Below, piece by piece: positions 10,101 through 20,300 of a stretch of 64,000 bases of DNA (position 1 is its first letter; each line of letters starts with the position of its first letter). The notes under the pieces are model-generated. The model was not told the DNA's origin, did not search any database, and was given only the letters and a program-made list of their open reading frames with translations. The stretch is from Turritopsis dohrnii. Lineage: Eukaryota > Cnidaria > Hydrozoa > Anthoathecata > Oceaniidae. Position numbers and translations under genes: made by a program. The DNA lies in NCBI GenBank assembly GCA_027922465.2, contig BQMF02000331.1, positions 1-64,000 of the forward strand, written 5' to 3'.

Positions 10101-13100
10101 TCCTGTAAAGAACATTGTCTATGGGATAGAAATGCAATTGCTAATTTCTTCATCTTATCTTTGAAATTTAGATTTTCACTTTCTTCTGCAGCCTTTTTCA
10201 TTGCAAGAGATGAATCTGTTTCAGCCTTCGAGAAATAAGAACACATGTAGGAAACGGCCTTGTAATAATTAAAAACTGGTTGGATATCCATGTTTGCTTC
10301 CCATGCTTCTAGTCCCATTGCAAAGTAATTGTTAAAAAAGCACGAGTTGGGTGGTCGCCGTAAGTGAATCTCAAAGTCCTCTCCAGGAGCAATCGAGAGA
10401 GCGCGGTAATATTCTTCTTCTGTGATGTCAAGTGAAGTCAATATATCTGAGATTGTTACATCACTTAGATAAGAGTTTTTATGAGGGTCTAAATATTCAT
10501 CAATATAACTTTTGACTTTTTTCAAAATTTTTGTTCGTTCTGATAAGATTGTCATTTTATCAGTATCTGGCAAGCTTTTATCTAATGGCACAGCACAAAC
10601 TGTCCGGTCGGTAAAAAACCGACCATAATGAAATCGACATGGAACATTTTTATATTTTCTACACGACGTCGAGTGTCGGTGGATTTGATATTGACTGACA
10701 AGTTCAAACAATTTAGACTCATTTTCCTGATCAGGTAAGTCAGCTCTTACAATGGAATCAATGAATTCCAAATACGCTTCCTTAGTTTCAAGCGTAAGCA
10801 CGGGCGGGTTCTTAGTCCACACAAAGGAGTGTACATGAGGTGAGCCTCTAAATTGAAATTCTACTTTAATGACATAAAACTCTACTTTTCCTAGCGGACT
10901 GTTCTTATGTAGGAAAATTTCTTTAAAAAAGGTCTCCACTCTAAACTGAAAATGCCTAGCAGTAAGAACTGGGTTTGCATTTAATCTTCTACATTTTTCA
11001 AAATAACTCAATTCCCCTTCTTGTTGGTCAAAACAATTCAGTTTGTTGATAATTGATATCAACTCATCCCATTTCAAGTCAGCGCAAGATAAAGTGACAA
11101 AAAAAGTAGGTAAACCTAGCTGTTTTACCATTGCTAACACATCATATAAAAAATTCTTCCAGTATGCAGGAGTACCTTTTACAGATTTCATGAATGTAAA
11201 CCCTTTATCTTCTGAGATTACTGACCGAATAGTCTCACTATAGTTTCTTTGTAACTGCCCAGCGTTTAATGTGCCACTGACTTTACTTGTAGCTATATTC
11301 ATTTGATTATAAAGGTTTGTCTGTTGCACAACATAATGCCCAAAAAATATGAAATCTGCATTTGAGGAAAATCTTTGTGTGTAATTAAGCAGTCGCTGAT
11401 TAAAATATTTGACAGGAGATAATTGAGTAGATCTAACAACCTTGTAGCCAAACTTTCCCTTGGGGAACAGATACGGAAATGCTTGCTCTTCACAAAAATC
11501 ATCATTAAAAAATGACTGCGGCGTTTTATTTTCTCCTGGTGCAATATTCAATAGACTTTCATTCTCACTATAAATATTAGGAATTACCACCATCTCATCA
11601 CTATTAACACGGTCTTTATCAAGGGGATTTTCCTCTTCCAAATCTTCAACATTAACAGGAAATTCATCTTGTTCTACAATTGCATCTACATCTGTTAGTG
11701 ACAATAATTCTTTGGTTATATTATCAATCCTAATTAAAACATTAGAGTAAAAAGGATTACTAATTCTTAAGTACTGTAATGCATTTCTAACACGATCAGG
11801 ATCAACATCTTCAAAATGAAGATGGCCTTTGAATGAAAGCTTTCGCTTTAGTTTAACTGGTATTATGCCATTCATATTTTCAGGATGTGGAAGGCAATCA
11901 CTAACTGCATCAGCACTTACAGGTACATTACAAATGGCACCTTTGATCTTAGGCTGTTCTCCTTTACCATGTATTACTACAATTTTCTTAAACAACATGC
12001 GCTTAGCTATTAGAACTTTTTCAAGGTGATTGAGACACATAATTTCTGTTGGCATCTCATCCAGTTCCAACTTATTTCGCACAGCCTGGCATGGAACTTG
12101 CTTTTTCTTAATATACTTGTCACATGTTACACAAATGTATTGATTTCTATCAAAACTTTCAACCAAGGTAAAAAGGTAATTGAACTCCATTCCATAGAGG
12201 CTAGGATCAAAATTCTTAACTGTCTTTTTATACAAACAGCGATTGCAAATGACACATATAAAGTATGGCCCTTCTCTTATTGAGGCTTTGAATGCTGCAA
12301 CTCGATCAACCAGCTGAGAGTTTTGCCTGAGAATTCGCCTTCTTTTACAACTTTTCCCTTTAGCAGATTCGGTTGCTTTGCGCTTACCACATTTTACTTT
12401 TGAACTTTCTGTAGCATTGCGCTTACGACATTTTTCTTTTGCACTTTCCACGGCATTGCGCTTACGACATTTTTCTTTTGCACTTTCCATGGCATTGCGC
12501 TTACGACATTTTTCTTTTGCACTTTCCATGGCATTGCGTTGACGACATCTTTCTTTGGCAGTTTCTGTGGCTTTGCGTTGACGACATTTTTCTTTTGCAT
12601 TTTCTCTAGCATTACGCAAACGACATTTTTCTTTTGCACTTTCTGTGGCATTACGCAATCGACATTTTCCTTTTGAACTTTCTGTGGCATTACGCAAACG
12701 ACATTTTCCTTTTGAGCTTTCTGTGGCATTACGCAAACGACATTTTCCTTTTGAGCTTTCTGTTGCATTACGCAAACGACATTTTCCTTTTGAGCTTTCT
12801 TTGGCATTACGCAAACGACATTTTTCTTTTGAAATTTCAGAGGCATTGCGGAGACGGCATTTCTGTTTTTCTAATTCACTGGACTTACGCTTGCGGCAAC
12901 TCTCTTTCTCAACTACACCTTTTCTTATCTTACGATAATTTAAATATAGATCAGAGGTCGAATCAACTTTAGATACAGTGAGGAAATGCATTTCAAATTG
13001 TACATTCTTATCACTATTTTGTAAATAATTTTCGATAATGAATAACTCTAAGTTAGTTCTGTTTTTAAATTTGAAAAGACTCGAAAATCCATTTGGACAT

Positions 13101-13552
13101 GACTTTCCATGAATGTTTCTACTATGAGAATCAAATAAAAAGTAGTCCTTTTTAGTCCATATGACACTAAAACAAATTCCTTTCATAAGAATCAGCAATC
13201 CATCAAAATTTGACGTTATGTTTTGATCAAAAAGTACACCAGTTCGACTGGTACCACTTACAAAGCCAACTTTTTCTTCTGCATAACAAATGTCAATTGT
13301 AGAATGGAGTAACGACAAAGTTTTAGGGAGCTCAGCTATCATTAAATATCCATCCTTTTGAAGCGATTTATAAATTTCATCTCCATTTTCAACGATAAAA
13401 TCCAAATCATAGGCAGTCCAATGTCCTGGACTTTTCACTAGAGTAAACACTATGGACAATAAAGAACAACACGTGCATTGTTTTCCAGCAGATTCACCAA
13501 ACATTTCATGCCCCTGATGAAAAGACCCCTGTATTATGGTATTGCCAGACAT
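7160..13552 (-). CDS. Helentron Rep/helicase polyprotein: protease-like, Cys-rich, HUH Rep, PIF1 helicase, EEP endonuclease
   Basis: One uninterrupted ORF of about 2,130 residues. I start at the ATG at 13550-13552, since the upstream frame has no other ATG and a CTTTCAG acceptor ends at 13560, suggesting a spliced leader. Domains in order: residues about 10-200, a papain-fold cysteine protease-like domain (C76/OTU type) with GKQCTCCSLL and FLFDSHSRN as likely Cys and Asp/His positions; 230-390, thirteen-residue basic repeats; 430-620, a Cys-rich domain with CVICNRC and CVTC pairs (DUF6570-like); 700-1120, the Helitron replication initiator with GSPHVHSFVW (HUH) near 905 and paired tyrosines in SYMCSYFSK near 1098; 1440-1890, a PIF1-family helicase with GGAGTGKS, IIIDEISM, GDLYQLPPV, EVMRQRGD and VALSRV; 1935-2130, an EEP endonuclease with LLTETQ, GDFNVN and SDHA. 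The final domain marks the Helentron group. All key motifs look intact, so this copy may be recent or active. Confidence 0.93.
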   Translation of the reverse strand: MSGNTIIQGSFHQGHEMFGESAGKQCTCCSLLSIVFTLVKSPGHWTAYDLDFIVENGDEIYKSLQKDGYLMIAELPKTLSLLHSTIDICYAEEKVGFVSGTSRTGVLFDQNITSNFDGLLILMKGICFSVIWTKKDYFLFDSHSRNIHGKSCPNGFSSLFKFKNRTNLELFIIENYLQNSDKNVQFEMHFLTVSKVDSTSDLYLNYRKIRKGVVEKESCRKRKSSELEKQKCRLRNASEISKEKCRLRNAKESSKGKCRLRNATESSKGKCRLRNATESSKGKCRLRNATESSKGKCRLRNATESAKEKCRLRNARENAKEKCRQRKATETAKERCRQRNAMESAKEKCRKRNAMESAKEKCRKRNAVESAKEKCRKRNATESSKVKCGKRKATESAKGKSCKRRRILRQNSQLVDRVAAFKASIREGPYFICVICNRCLYKKTVKNFDPSLYGMEFNYLFTLVESFDRNQYICVTCDKYIKKKQVPCQAVRNKLELDEMPTEIMCLNHLEKVLIAKRMLFKKIVVIHGKGEQPKIKGAICNVPVSADAVSDCLPHPENMNGIIPVKLKRKLSFKGHLHFEDVDPDRVRNALQYLRISNPFYSNVLIRIDNITKELLSLTDVDAIVEQDEFPVNVEDLEEENPLDKDRVNSDEMVVIPNIYSENESLLNIAPGENKTPQSFFNDDFCEEQAFPYLFPKGKFGYKVVRSTQLSPVKYFNQRLLNYTQRFSSNADFIFFGHYVVQQTNLYNQMNIATSKVSGTLNAGQLQRNYSETIRSVISEDKGFTFMKSVKGTPAYWKNFLYDVLAMVKQLGLPTFFVTLSCADLKWDELISIINKLNCFDQQEGELSYFEKCRRLNANPVLTARHFQFRVETFFKEIFLHKNSPLGKVEFYVIKVEFQFRGSPHVHSFVWTKNPPVLTLETKEAYLEFIDSIVRADLPDQENESKLFELVSQYQIHRHSTSCRKYKNVPCRFHYGRFFTDRTVCAVPLDKSLPDTDKMTILSERTKILKKVKSYIDEYLDPHKNSYLSDVTISDILTSLDITEEEYYRALSIAPGEDFEIHLRRPPNSCFFNNYFAMGLEAWEANMDIQPVFNYYKAVSYMCSYFSKAETDSSLAMKKAAEESENLNFKDKMKKLAIAFLSHRQCSLQEAVYQLMPELWLRKTFPVVTFANSNLPEKRYRICKSEEELRELPEDSTDIFRRNNLDRYMERPDTVFKGGKYCVLDTFCFAEFVAHYVLDTKPKLEENDSQPEVLPDDSCEVSCIYPKSIPLMSSKEKMKCRSIRKVVRYHTPNRVIQPEAYAHHLLLLFYPFRKESELLCNETKTYTAKLNQPQVLQIVNENKLRYEPWGDLVDSVLMNHTLRPRTDDFAEQENDDVSLENMSVEEEDDSNPDEMIDFQVRNENQHHNQLQSSTRLDATTDDEINYLISTLNSKQREVFNLINTWARRKVASNFSKQIDAIEPLQVFITGGAGTGKSHLIKTVAAMLTKTLNYRALNLEKPQLLLLAPTGVAAVNIAGNTIHSALGIPVDCRGLQVSKLSDKKRCSLRLKLEELKVIIIDEISMVSNKLLLHIHQRLLDIFGYSGNCMKPFAGLTVIVVGDLYQLPPVMQRPVFADYHNEMFNIYHLWRVFKMCELTEVMRQRGDNTLIDLLNNVRVGRITLDDEELLKSKFISKESDNYPKEALHIFAENEPARQHNYIMLEQLHGSIFTIQAVDQVPKGVPNHIYDRILNLSQSQSNGLCFELKVKVGARVMLTTNLDVSDKLINGQIGTIAHIRTENNSVKTIYIKFDDEKAGHLKKSADSFARQVNAVPIERVSTDIKTSPKKEASPVIKRTQFPLTLAWACTVHKVQGLSLNQVVISFDLLKQKSFNHGQIYVALSRVTSLEGLFLIGEFKTSAISADPRTKNEYGILRENQSLVTESYNIDDGSSSLIVCNVRSLKKHLNDIKADAHFMKSHVMLLTETQMKNDDEVFLEGFSGTYNNNSHVYSSLACLFDNNCTVTEEFCCDGISIYQVVIHAECFRILLLYRKNDTAMTTFHELLRYLTNANEVDIITGDFNVNPNDSLSAVLEDYKQFVSQPTHIAGSILDHLYIKKSVMQRYDISVYLHHIYFSDHASIKVSLKANLNQ
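12390..12870 (-). repeat. 39-bp tandem repeats encoding a 13-residue basic motif, about 13-14 units
   Basis: Inside the Helentron ORF, units such as ESSKGKCRLRNAT and ESAKEKCRKRNAM follow each other without gaps. Four consecutive units in the middle are nearly identical, while outer units diverge to CRQR and CRKR versions. The result is a Lys/Arg-rich, Cys-spaced tract between the protease-like domain and the Cys-rich domain. It could bind nucleic acid or act as a linker; the repeat number is likely to vary between copies. Antisense frames through this tract are open only because of the repeat. Confidence 0.9.
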
Positions 13553-13560
13553 ATTCAAAC

Positions 13561-15300
13561 TGAAAGAATGTCAATAAAATAAAAAATATTTTTGATGATA
13601 TTGTAAACCAATAATATTGGTGATGTTTAGTATTTTTCAGTGTGGCTCGTCGGCCAAGCAGTACGTCGACTGCCACCGCAAACCCTATCAGTGACACGTG
13701 GGTATGATAGAGAATCGGTACCTGAAAAGGAAGCGGCAAGAAATTGATTAAATACACTTGTTAACGACAGGGTGATACCTGAATTAAATTGTTTTCTTTC
13801 GTTATTTTTTGAAACAACCACAGACGACCTCACGAAGAAACCAAAGCTTCGTTCTAACGTTACATCCGGGTCTTCTCAAAGCATATTACTTTATTAAATG
13901 AAAATACAGACCAGTTCACATAATATTTTTACTGAATGATAATTATGATTTCATCCAATTTGGTATCACTTAGCTATATCATCTTTAATAATATTACTCT
14001 TAAAGGGGCTTTAAGAAAATTATTTACAATATTAAAGTACTTTTTAATAGTTTGATTTGGTCAGTAAAATAAATCTTTTGATAAAAAAGGTCTTAGCCTT
14101 GACTTAGATAAATCATAAAGCGTAGGCTAAAAACTGCCGTTTCGGCCGGAGTAGTAGTAGTAGTAGTAGTAGTAGGAGTAGTAGTAGTAGGAGTCCAAGG
14201 GTGTTTTAATACGGTATTCGCTTACGCTGCTACCGTAATAAGATCTAATATGTCAGCAATAGACTCCCTACACCTAAATATTCCTTTATTTGGGATGATT
14301 TAAAATACTGGAAAAGTCTTCCAGAAAATAATCAGTTATCACACAAGTTACTCACTTTCAAATTGACCTTTTTACTAACGATTATTTCAGCGGCCAGAGC
14401 TTCCGAGGCAACAAATTTAGATACCTTAAGAGACGCAATTTTATCGGGAAGAAAATTTGGCAGATTTGACGGTTTTTTCGGAAATCCGCCAAATTAAGTT
14501 TCCACCAAATTTCACTTTTTTCACACACCACCAAATTAAATTTCCGCCATATCAACTTTTTTATTCCTTTTTTCTCTTGTAAATTAAAATATTTTTTCTG
14601 AGATGTTTCCGGACGATAAGCAAAAGAAGTACAGTAAACATGTACAACAAGAATCCGATTTTGTTATATATTTTTTCAATCAAATGTTATGACATTATTG
14701 CTAGAATTTTTCTTCGTATTTGGCCGTGTTTCTAAATTGAAAAAATTCCAGATGTCTTTATGTCGAACATCAGTTTTCCTTTTTACGACCTTCTTTTTCT
14801 TGGCCTGCGCAGGTTCTGTCCATGTTCTGGGACCGCCGAATCAGTGAATGTAAAGGAACTTATTGACTGTCGTTATGATGGTGTTTTGACTTAATAAAGC
14901 TATTCTCAATTCATAATTCCCGCGAATTTTTTTTATTTCAGTTGTAGCTCCACCAAATTTAATTCAAGCCAAGTTCAAGAATAACCGTGAATTGCCAAAT
15001 GGAATTTCACTTAAATTTAGAAAACATCTCGAACCATCAAATTGAACTCCCGCCAAATTTAACTGTAAAGTCAAAATTAAGTTCCCGCCATTTTACTTTG
15101 TATCTTCAGAGATTCCCCACTGTATATGTATTTTCCATTAATAACCTTGCTAAAACACAGAAGAAGGAAACTCAGTTACCACTAAAGTTTTATCTTTTTC
15201 CGAATGAAGAAAAGCTCTGCGCGTTTTACGAATATTTATTCTGGATAAAAACACTTCAACTTTACAGCTGTTATGAACGTGTGTCCAGTAAATAATAAAA
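13561..15300. other. Helentron upstream region and flanking DNA; no gene seen
   Basis: The 5' part should hold the Helentron leader and terminus, but I cannot place the end. A (GTA)n microsatellite with GGA interruptions lies at about 14150-14193. Between 14455 and 15090 the motif CCGCCAAATTTAA or close variants (CCACCAAATT, CCGCCATxT) recurs many times, suggesting an old local duplication. The ORF at 14987-15295 is made of this repeat and is probably not a gene. Confidence 0.5.
14150..14193. repeat. (GTA)n microsatellite
   Basis: A run of AGT/GTA triplets interrupted twice by GGAGTA. Confidence 0.9.
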
Positions 15301-15368
15301 TTAAATAAAATAATTTACATAGTATAATAAATAGATATAAATAAGGTTAAAATGTTGCTAAAATGCTG

Positions 15369-18300
15369 TTAAAATTTGAAAAATGTATCTAGAAAATGCA
15401 CAAATTCTTTATTTTCTAGAGCTCTGCTCTCCAGAGGGAGCGAGTTAAAAATTTTCGCTCCTGTATAATAAAAACCTTTCCTGGCATATTATCTCTTGAT
15501 CACGGGGAGAACAATAAGCTTTGAATTGTTTCTTGTATTCTTACTATGAGTGGATAGTTTGAAATAGTCAATGAATGGATCAACAACTTCTCCTTCCAAG
15601 CATGATTTAACAAAGATGCATGCATGCTTTTTGTTTGCATTACTGACGGATCGAAGTTCTTTGGAACTAACAATCTTCTCTGCTCTTTTGTGGAAAGATA
15701 CTAGTTTCTTTTCTTGTGAAGAAGTTTGTTGAAGAAGATGGAGACCGCAGTATGTAAAAGTTGGAAGTATCATACTATGGTAGATTGCTCGTGCAGCATC
15801 AACATTTAACATGAACCTCAGCTTTGCAAGAAGATTCAGTCTGGAAGACGCGTTCTTATAGCAGAAGTCAAAAAACAAATTCATATTTAAGGTACTATCA
15901 ATAGGTACCCCAAGATACTTGTACTCCTTTGTAACAGTAATACTACAATCATTAACGTACACCTGGAAGTCTTTTAGATGTGCATTGACTTTTTTAATGG
16001 TGCCGAATAGGAGTGCTTCGGTTTTTCCCTTGTTTAAGTTCATTATAAGTTCATTTTTGTCAAACCAGCTCGAGACATTGGCAAGATCTTCTGTAAGCAA
16101 CTTTGCAATATCATCCCCGGATTTCGCATCAACGTATAACACTGTATCATCTGCATATTTTACGATTTGACAGTGTTTGATGACGTCAGGTAGGTCATTA
16201 AAGATCATCAAGAAGAGAAGAGGGCCCAGGATAGAGCCCTGTGGGACTCCTGATGTGATTTGGAAGGGCTCAGACAGGTTTTGGTTGTAGTCTATCGTTG
16301 CTGTTCGAAAAAATAAATAGTCTGTAAACCAGTCAAATTCACGATCATGTATGCCATAAGCGGGTAGTTTAGCTAACAATTTTGCATGGCTAGTGGTATC
16401 GAATGCTTTGGACAGATCTATGAAGCAGGCTCCAACTAAATGGCCTTTGTCCACCTTTTTACGGATGGAGTCAAGAAATATTGTAACAGCGTGCTCAGTG
16501 GACATTTTTCTGCGAAAACCAAATTGGTAACTGTTTAAGAGTTTATTTTCTTCCAGGAAAGTTATTAGTTGCTTGTGAGTAATCCTTTCAATAATTTTTG
16601 AGATGGTTGGTAGGATTGATATGGGGCGATAATTGTCTAAAACTGATTTTGGTCCAGATTTATAAACCGGTACAATACGGGCTGACTTCCATTCATTTGG
16701 TACGATTCCATGTTTAAAGGAAAGGTTTATTACATGTGCTAGTGGTGACTTTATGATCTCTCGAGCGTCCTTGAGGAAGGTTGCCGGCAAATCATCACAT
16801 CCGGTTGCTTTTTTACGATGGAGTTTCTTGAGATGTTTGTTTATTTCATCGGGAGTTACAAGTTTAAAGCGAAATGTTTTGTAAGTTCTTGGTTGCAATG
16901 ATGTTGGTTTGCTCCAAACAAAATCTTTCAGAGGGATTGCTTTCGATTTGAGGTTCTGCACAACGCGGGAGAAGAATGATTTGAAACCATTTGAAACTTT
17001 TTTACTATCTGATGTTTTCTCACTACCAACTTCGAACATTTGATTTCGTTGTGATTGCTTTGATGACAGGGGGTATATTGTTTTCAAGGCTTTCCAAAAA
17101 GAACCAGGATCATTTGAATTTTCATTTAAAAGTTCTTTGCTGTATTGCGCTTTGGATTTACGTAGGAGTATATTCACTCGATTTCGTTTCTTCTGTTACT
17201 CTCTCTTATCAAAGTCACTTTTTGTTTTGCGATATCTTCTCAGGAGTTTATCTCGGTCATTCATGAGAGTTTTTATCTCAGGAGTGAGCCAAGGAGCTGG
17301 TTTAGATTTAGCTCTTTTTGATATCATTGGAGCATATTTATCAAAAATTTTTCGACAAATTTCATAGAAAGCACGATAAGCAGTGTTTGTGTCATTGGTA
17401 TTGTAAACGGGTGACCAATCCGCATTTCTAAGTTCATTATTCATCTCTATGTGGTTGTAATGTCTGTAATCGCGACATTTGATCTCTTTTGGGGCAAACT
17501 TGTGATGGTTTTGTTTACGTATACAACCAATTAACTCATGATCACTGAAGCCAAACGGAAATACTGCCGTGTTTCTTATATTTTCAGCTTTATTAGAAGC
17601 AATAATGTCAATAAGTGTCGCAGTTGTGTCAAAAATTATTGTGGGCTGTTTAATCAATTGTTTGAGTCCCATTAGTGTAAATATTTCTTTAAAATCTTTA
17701 TGGTCATCTCTTTGGAGATAATTTACGTTGACATCTCCCAAAGCAATTATCTCTTTGTTTTCTGACGTTGCTACTGCCAACATATTGTGAAACCGTTCGT
17801 TAAAATCTTTAGGAAGATATTTTGATGAAACCGGGGGTCTGTATATACAGCAAATCAGATAGTTTTTGGCCGATTTACACAGTATTTCGATCCAAATACA
17901 TTCAATTTTGTCATCCTCGAGATCTTGTCTTCTTATAAACTGGATATTGGATGAGATATACATCCCAACTCCACCACATCGACCGTCCTTTCGATTTCGA
18001 CTCAGAAAATTGTACCCCGGAATATCAAATAACGAATTTGGCTGTGTTGTAATATGCGTCTCTGTGAGAGCAAAGATGTCGAAGTGTTTGTAAAGATTAA
18101 GTAAACCTCTAGTATGTTCAAGGTTCCCCTGCAGGTTTCGAACGTTTTGATGAAAAATCTTCATGCCACGTAGATTTAAAAATGAGCTTAAGTCATCTGG
18201 CCCATGACACGGATGAATATCTCCACATAATAGTAATAACATACAGCTAAGACTCAACTTTGACGGTCGAAAACGAAAAACATTTCTCTTATCCATGTTC

Positions 18301-18467
18301 CCAGACCATAAACTTGATATGAAATAATTTTCCTCCAAAGTAAATACTTGATTTCCAGTAATACGTAATCCAATACAATCCGACGTAACAAAACAAGGAT
18401 TTTTAACAGCAAGGCTAATACAAATTATTAGAGCGACCAGAAACACGTCCGCACTCCTAACCGCCAT
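15369..18467 (-). pseudogene. CR1-like non-LTR retrotransposon ORF (APE endonuclease plus RT) with two in-frame stops
   Basis: A single frame of about 1,030 codons is interrupted only by TAA at 17196-17198 and TAA at 15489-15491; both sides of each stop stay in register. Domains: residues 1-25 hydrophobic; 77-90 a 2A-like motif (LLLLCGDIHPCHGP); about 105-340 an apurinic-type endonuclease (LTETH, GGVGMYIS, IYRPP, LGDVNVN, FSDHELI); RT with GPKSVLDNYRPISIL, SKAFDTTSHAKL, GVPQGSILGPLLF and KYADDTVLY (catalytic Asp pair present, near 16150). After the second stop the frame continues with KGFYYTGAKIFNSLP, the usual C-terminal block, ending at TAA 15369-15371. The 3' end lies in AT-rich sequence before about 15300, and no poly(A) is seen. 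Two nonsense changes make this copy inactive, but the lack of frameshifts suggests a fairly recent insertion. Confidence 0.9.
18198..18239 (-). other. Degenerate 2A-like ribosome-skipping motif
   Basis: Encodes LLLLCGDIHPCHGP at residues 77-90 of the LINE ORF. The consensus at this position in CR1-type elements ends in D-V/I-E-x-N-P-G-P; here E, N and the first P are H, C and H, leaving D-I-...-G-P. The position, the preceding Leu run and the GP ending fit a former 2A sequence. The substitutions at normally essential positions suggest it no longer works. Confidence 0.6.
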
Positions 18468-19098
18468 TATTATTGTAACACATTAGACTCTTATCTTATA
18501 AAGATCCTTCTGGAGTGTTGAAATACCCCAGGTTTTGGTAAACCATACGGAACCTCATGAGATAATTGCTACTTCAACAGTATCTAGATGACTTTGAAAG
18601 ACCTTAGCATTCGCTTGGGTAGATAATAGTTACTTTAAAGACTATTACACAAGGTCGGCTTGTGCATCTTAAACAAAATTTAAAAGTTTATTAATGTCAG
18701 ACATCTTAAACAAGGTCAATGGTCTCCCGATTCCACCTTCAGAAAGATTTACAGGAAATAAATTGATCCCAGCATAACATTTCAAAGTACTGCTTTAAGA
18801 GTTAAGCGTTGCAGAAAAGAGTTTGAAACACGACCTTTAGCTTTTCGTGAGGTAAGGGCTGGGTCAAGTATTAGATCGTGAGGGAGATGTTACGATACGT
18901 AATTGAGAATTGTGTGAGAGCGTGGAGTGCCTGAAATGTAGTTCCAATTTTGTGATTTAAGTCGGAACCAACAATCTAATACGGGCAGTTTTCAAACAGA
19001 CTTAAATAAGTGGAAGCTTCAGTCGTAGACGTAATAGCCGTGTTGGTGGACACGATGTTAGGTAATTTCCCGGCTTAGTCTTGTTAAAGACGTCGTTT

Positions 19099-19150
19099 AT
19101 TATTATTATTATTATTATTAATATAATAAGATATAATAATATATAATAAG
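19099..19150. repeat. (TTA)n and TATAATAAGA simple repeat
   Basis: About seven TTA units followed by three TATAATAAGAT-like units, directly beside copy B of the ATACTAATTCGCG repeat. Confidence 0.85.
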
Positions 19151-19152
19151 AT

Positions 19153-19195
19153 ATACTAATTCGCGTTGTGTGCAACACATTTAACTTAGAGAGTG
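19153..19195 (+). repeat. Copy B of the ATACTAATTCGCG repeat
   Basis: Same order of blocks as copy A at 3803-3846 but on the plus strand: ATACTAATTCGCG, TTGTG, then TTAGAGAGTG. Downstream sequence to about 19400 contains TTTTGATTGG stretches that also occur, inverted, in the copy A neighbourhood, so the shared family may be several hundred bases long. It may be the 5' end of a non-autonomous element. Confidence 0.45.
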
Positions 19196-20006
19196 TTTGT
19201 TTCCCTGTTTTTTAACGGTCAAAATCTTCTTAATCGTGGTCATATAGCGGCAGTTCGGCCAAGCAAGACACATTCACGATTACGGAGGATCTAACGTCAG
19301 TTTTCTTGAAGCCAATCAAAACGCAAGAAATTCTTTTTTCGCCATTTTGATTGGCTGCCGAAAATCAAAAATCGATGGCAACGGAATCGGTTAGTAAATC
19401 CGTTAGTCTACAGACAGAAGCAGACGAAGGTGAATTTGGTTGAGCACGAAGCAAGACTGGGTGAATTTCTTATTACATAAACCTGTAATCTTCGATCAAT
19501 ACTAGACCAATATCAAGTCAGAAACAGTGTTGACAAACAAGAAGTCTGTTTTATGTTTTTCAGCACAAAATGCTGGCGCGATTGAGTGGGAGAAAGCATA
19601 TTTCGGTGCATGTACAGTAGAAACTTACTGGAAAGTAAAGAAAGTTTACAGAGGTATTTAGTACATGTTTGCAGTAGGAAAGTGTACTGGAAAGTAAATA
19701 AAGTATTAGTTATTTGTTTACAGGTACGAAATATAGGAATTAAAGAGTATAGAAGTGTTTAAAAATGGCTGCAGCAGAAGAGCAGAAGATGTTGTTTACT
19801 AACATGATGATGATGTGAATTGATTATTGAAAGGTATATATAATCCTCTTTTGTTTGAAGTTAAACTAAAGTTAAAATAGTATAGATCTATTTACTTAGA
19901 AGACAGCTAGTATGCTCGATGAGTAAAGAATAAGTGTTGTGAATTAGCCAGGGGAGTTTTTCACTGAGTTTAAAAATGGTTCCACAGATGTCAGTGTTCT
20001 GTCATT

Positions 20007-20300
20007 ATGATTGTGTTTTTCATTATTATTTTTAAGGTTAATGTTTTCTCAAGGTTTCTTTACGTTTGTTTTGTTTTTCTTTCGATATCGTTATTGTATG
20101 ATTAGTTTTTTTTGTATACTTTTTGAATGTATTCATTTGTTAAAAAATCTTTAGCTTACGTTTGTGTTTATAATTATTACTTTTAAGGAAATATGTTCTC
20201 AATGTTTCTTTTCTCTTTGTTTTGTTTTTCTTTTGATGTCGTCATAGTATGATTAGGTTTTTTTGTACAATCATACATTTGAAATCTTTTTCTTTTAGAT
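20007..20300. repeat. Diverged 155-bp tandem duplication
   Basis: Unit one starts near 20009 (TGTGTTTTTCATTATTATTT) and unit two near 20164 (TGTGTTTATAATTATTACTT). Shared blocks TTTTAAGG, TTGTTTTGTTTTTCTTT and GTATGATTAG keep the same spacing. No coding frame. Confidence 0.7.

Noticed and set aside
12394..12972. Open frames in other registers and on the plus strand across the 39-bp repeats
   Set aside because: A 39-bp repeat is a multiple of three, so all frames lacking a stop in one unit remain open. Only the minus frame of the Helentron protein joins conserved domains.
13040..13552. Protease-like domain as an integrated herpesvirus tegument gene
   Set aside because: The resemblance is only at fold level around the Cys and Asp-x-His motifs; the same frame continues into Helitron Rep and helicase.
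19764..19818. Short ATGGCTGCAGCAGAAG frame as a first exon
   Set aside because: It stops after 16 codons and no GT donor gives an open continuation that I can see.
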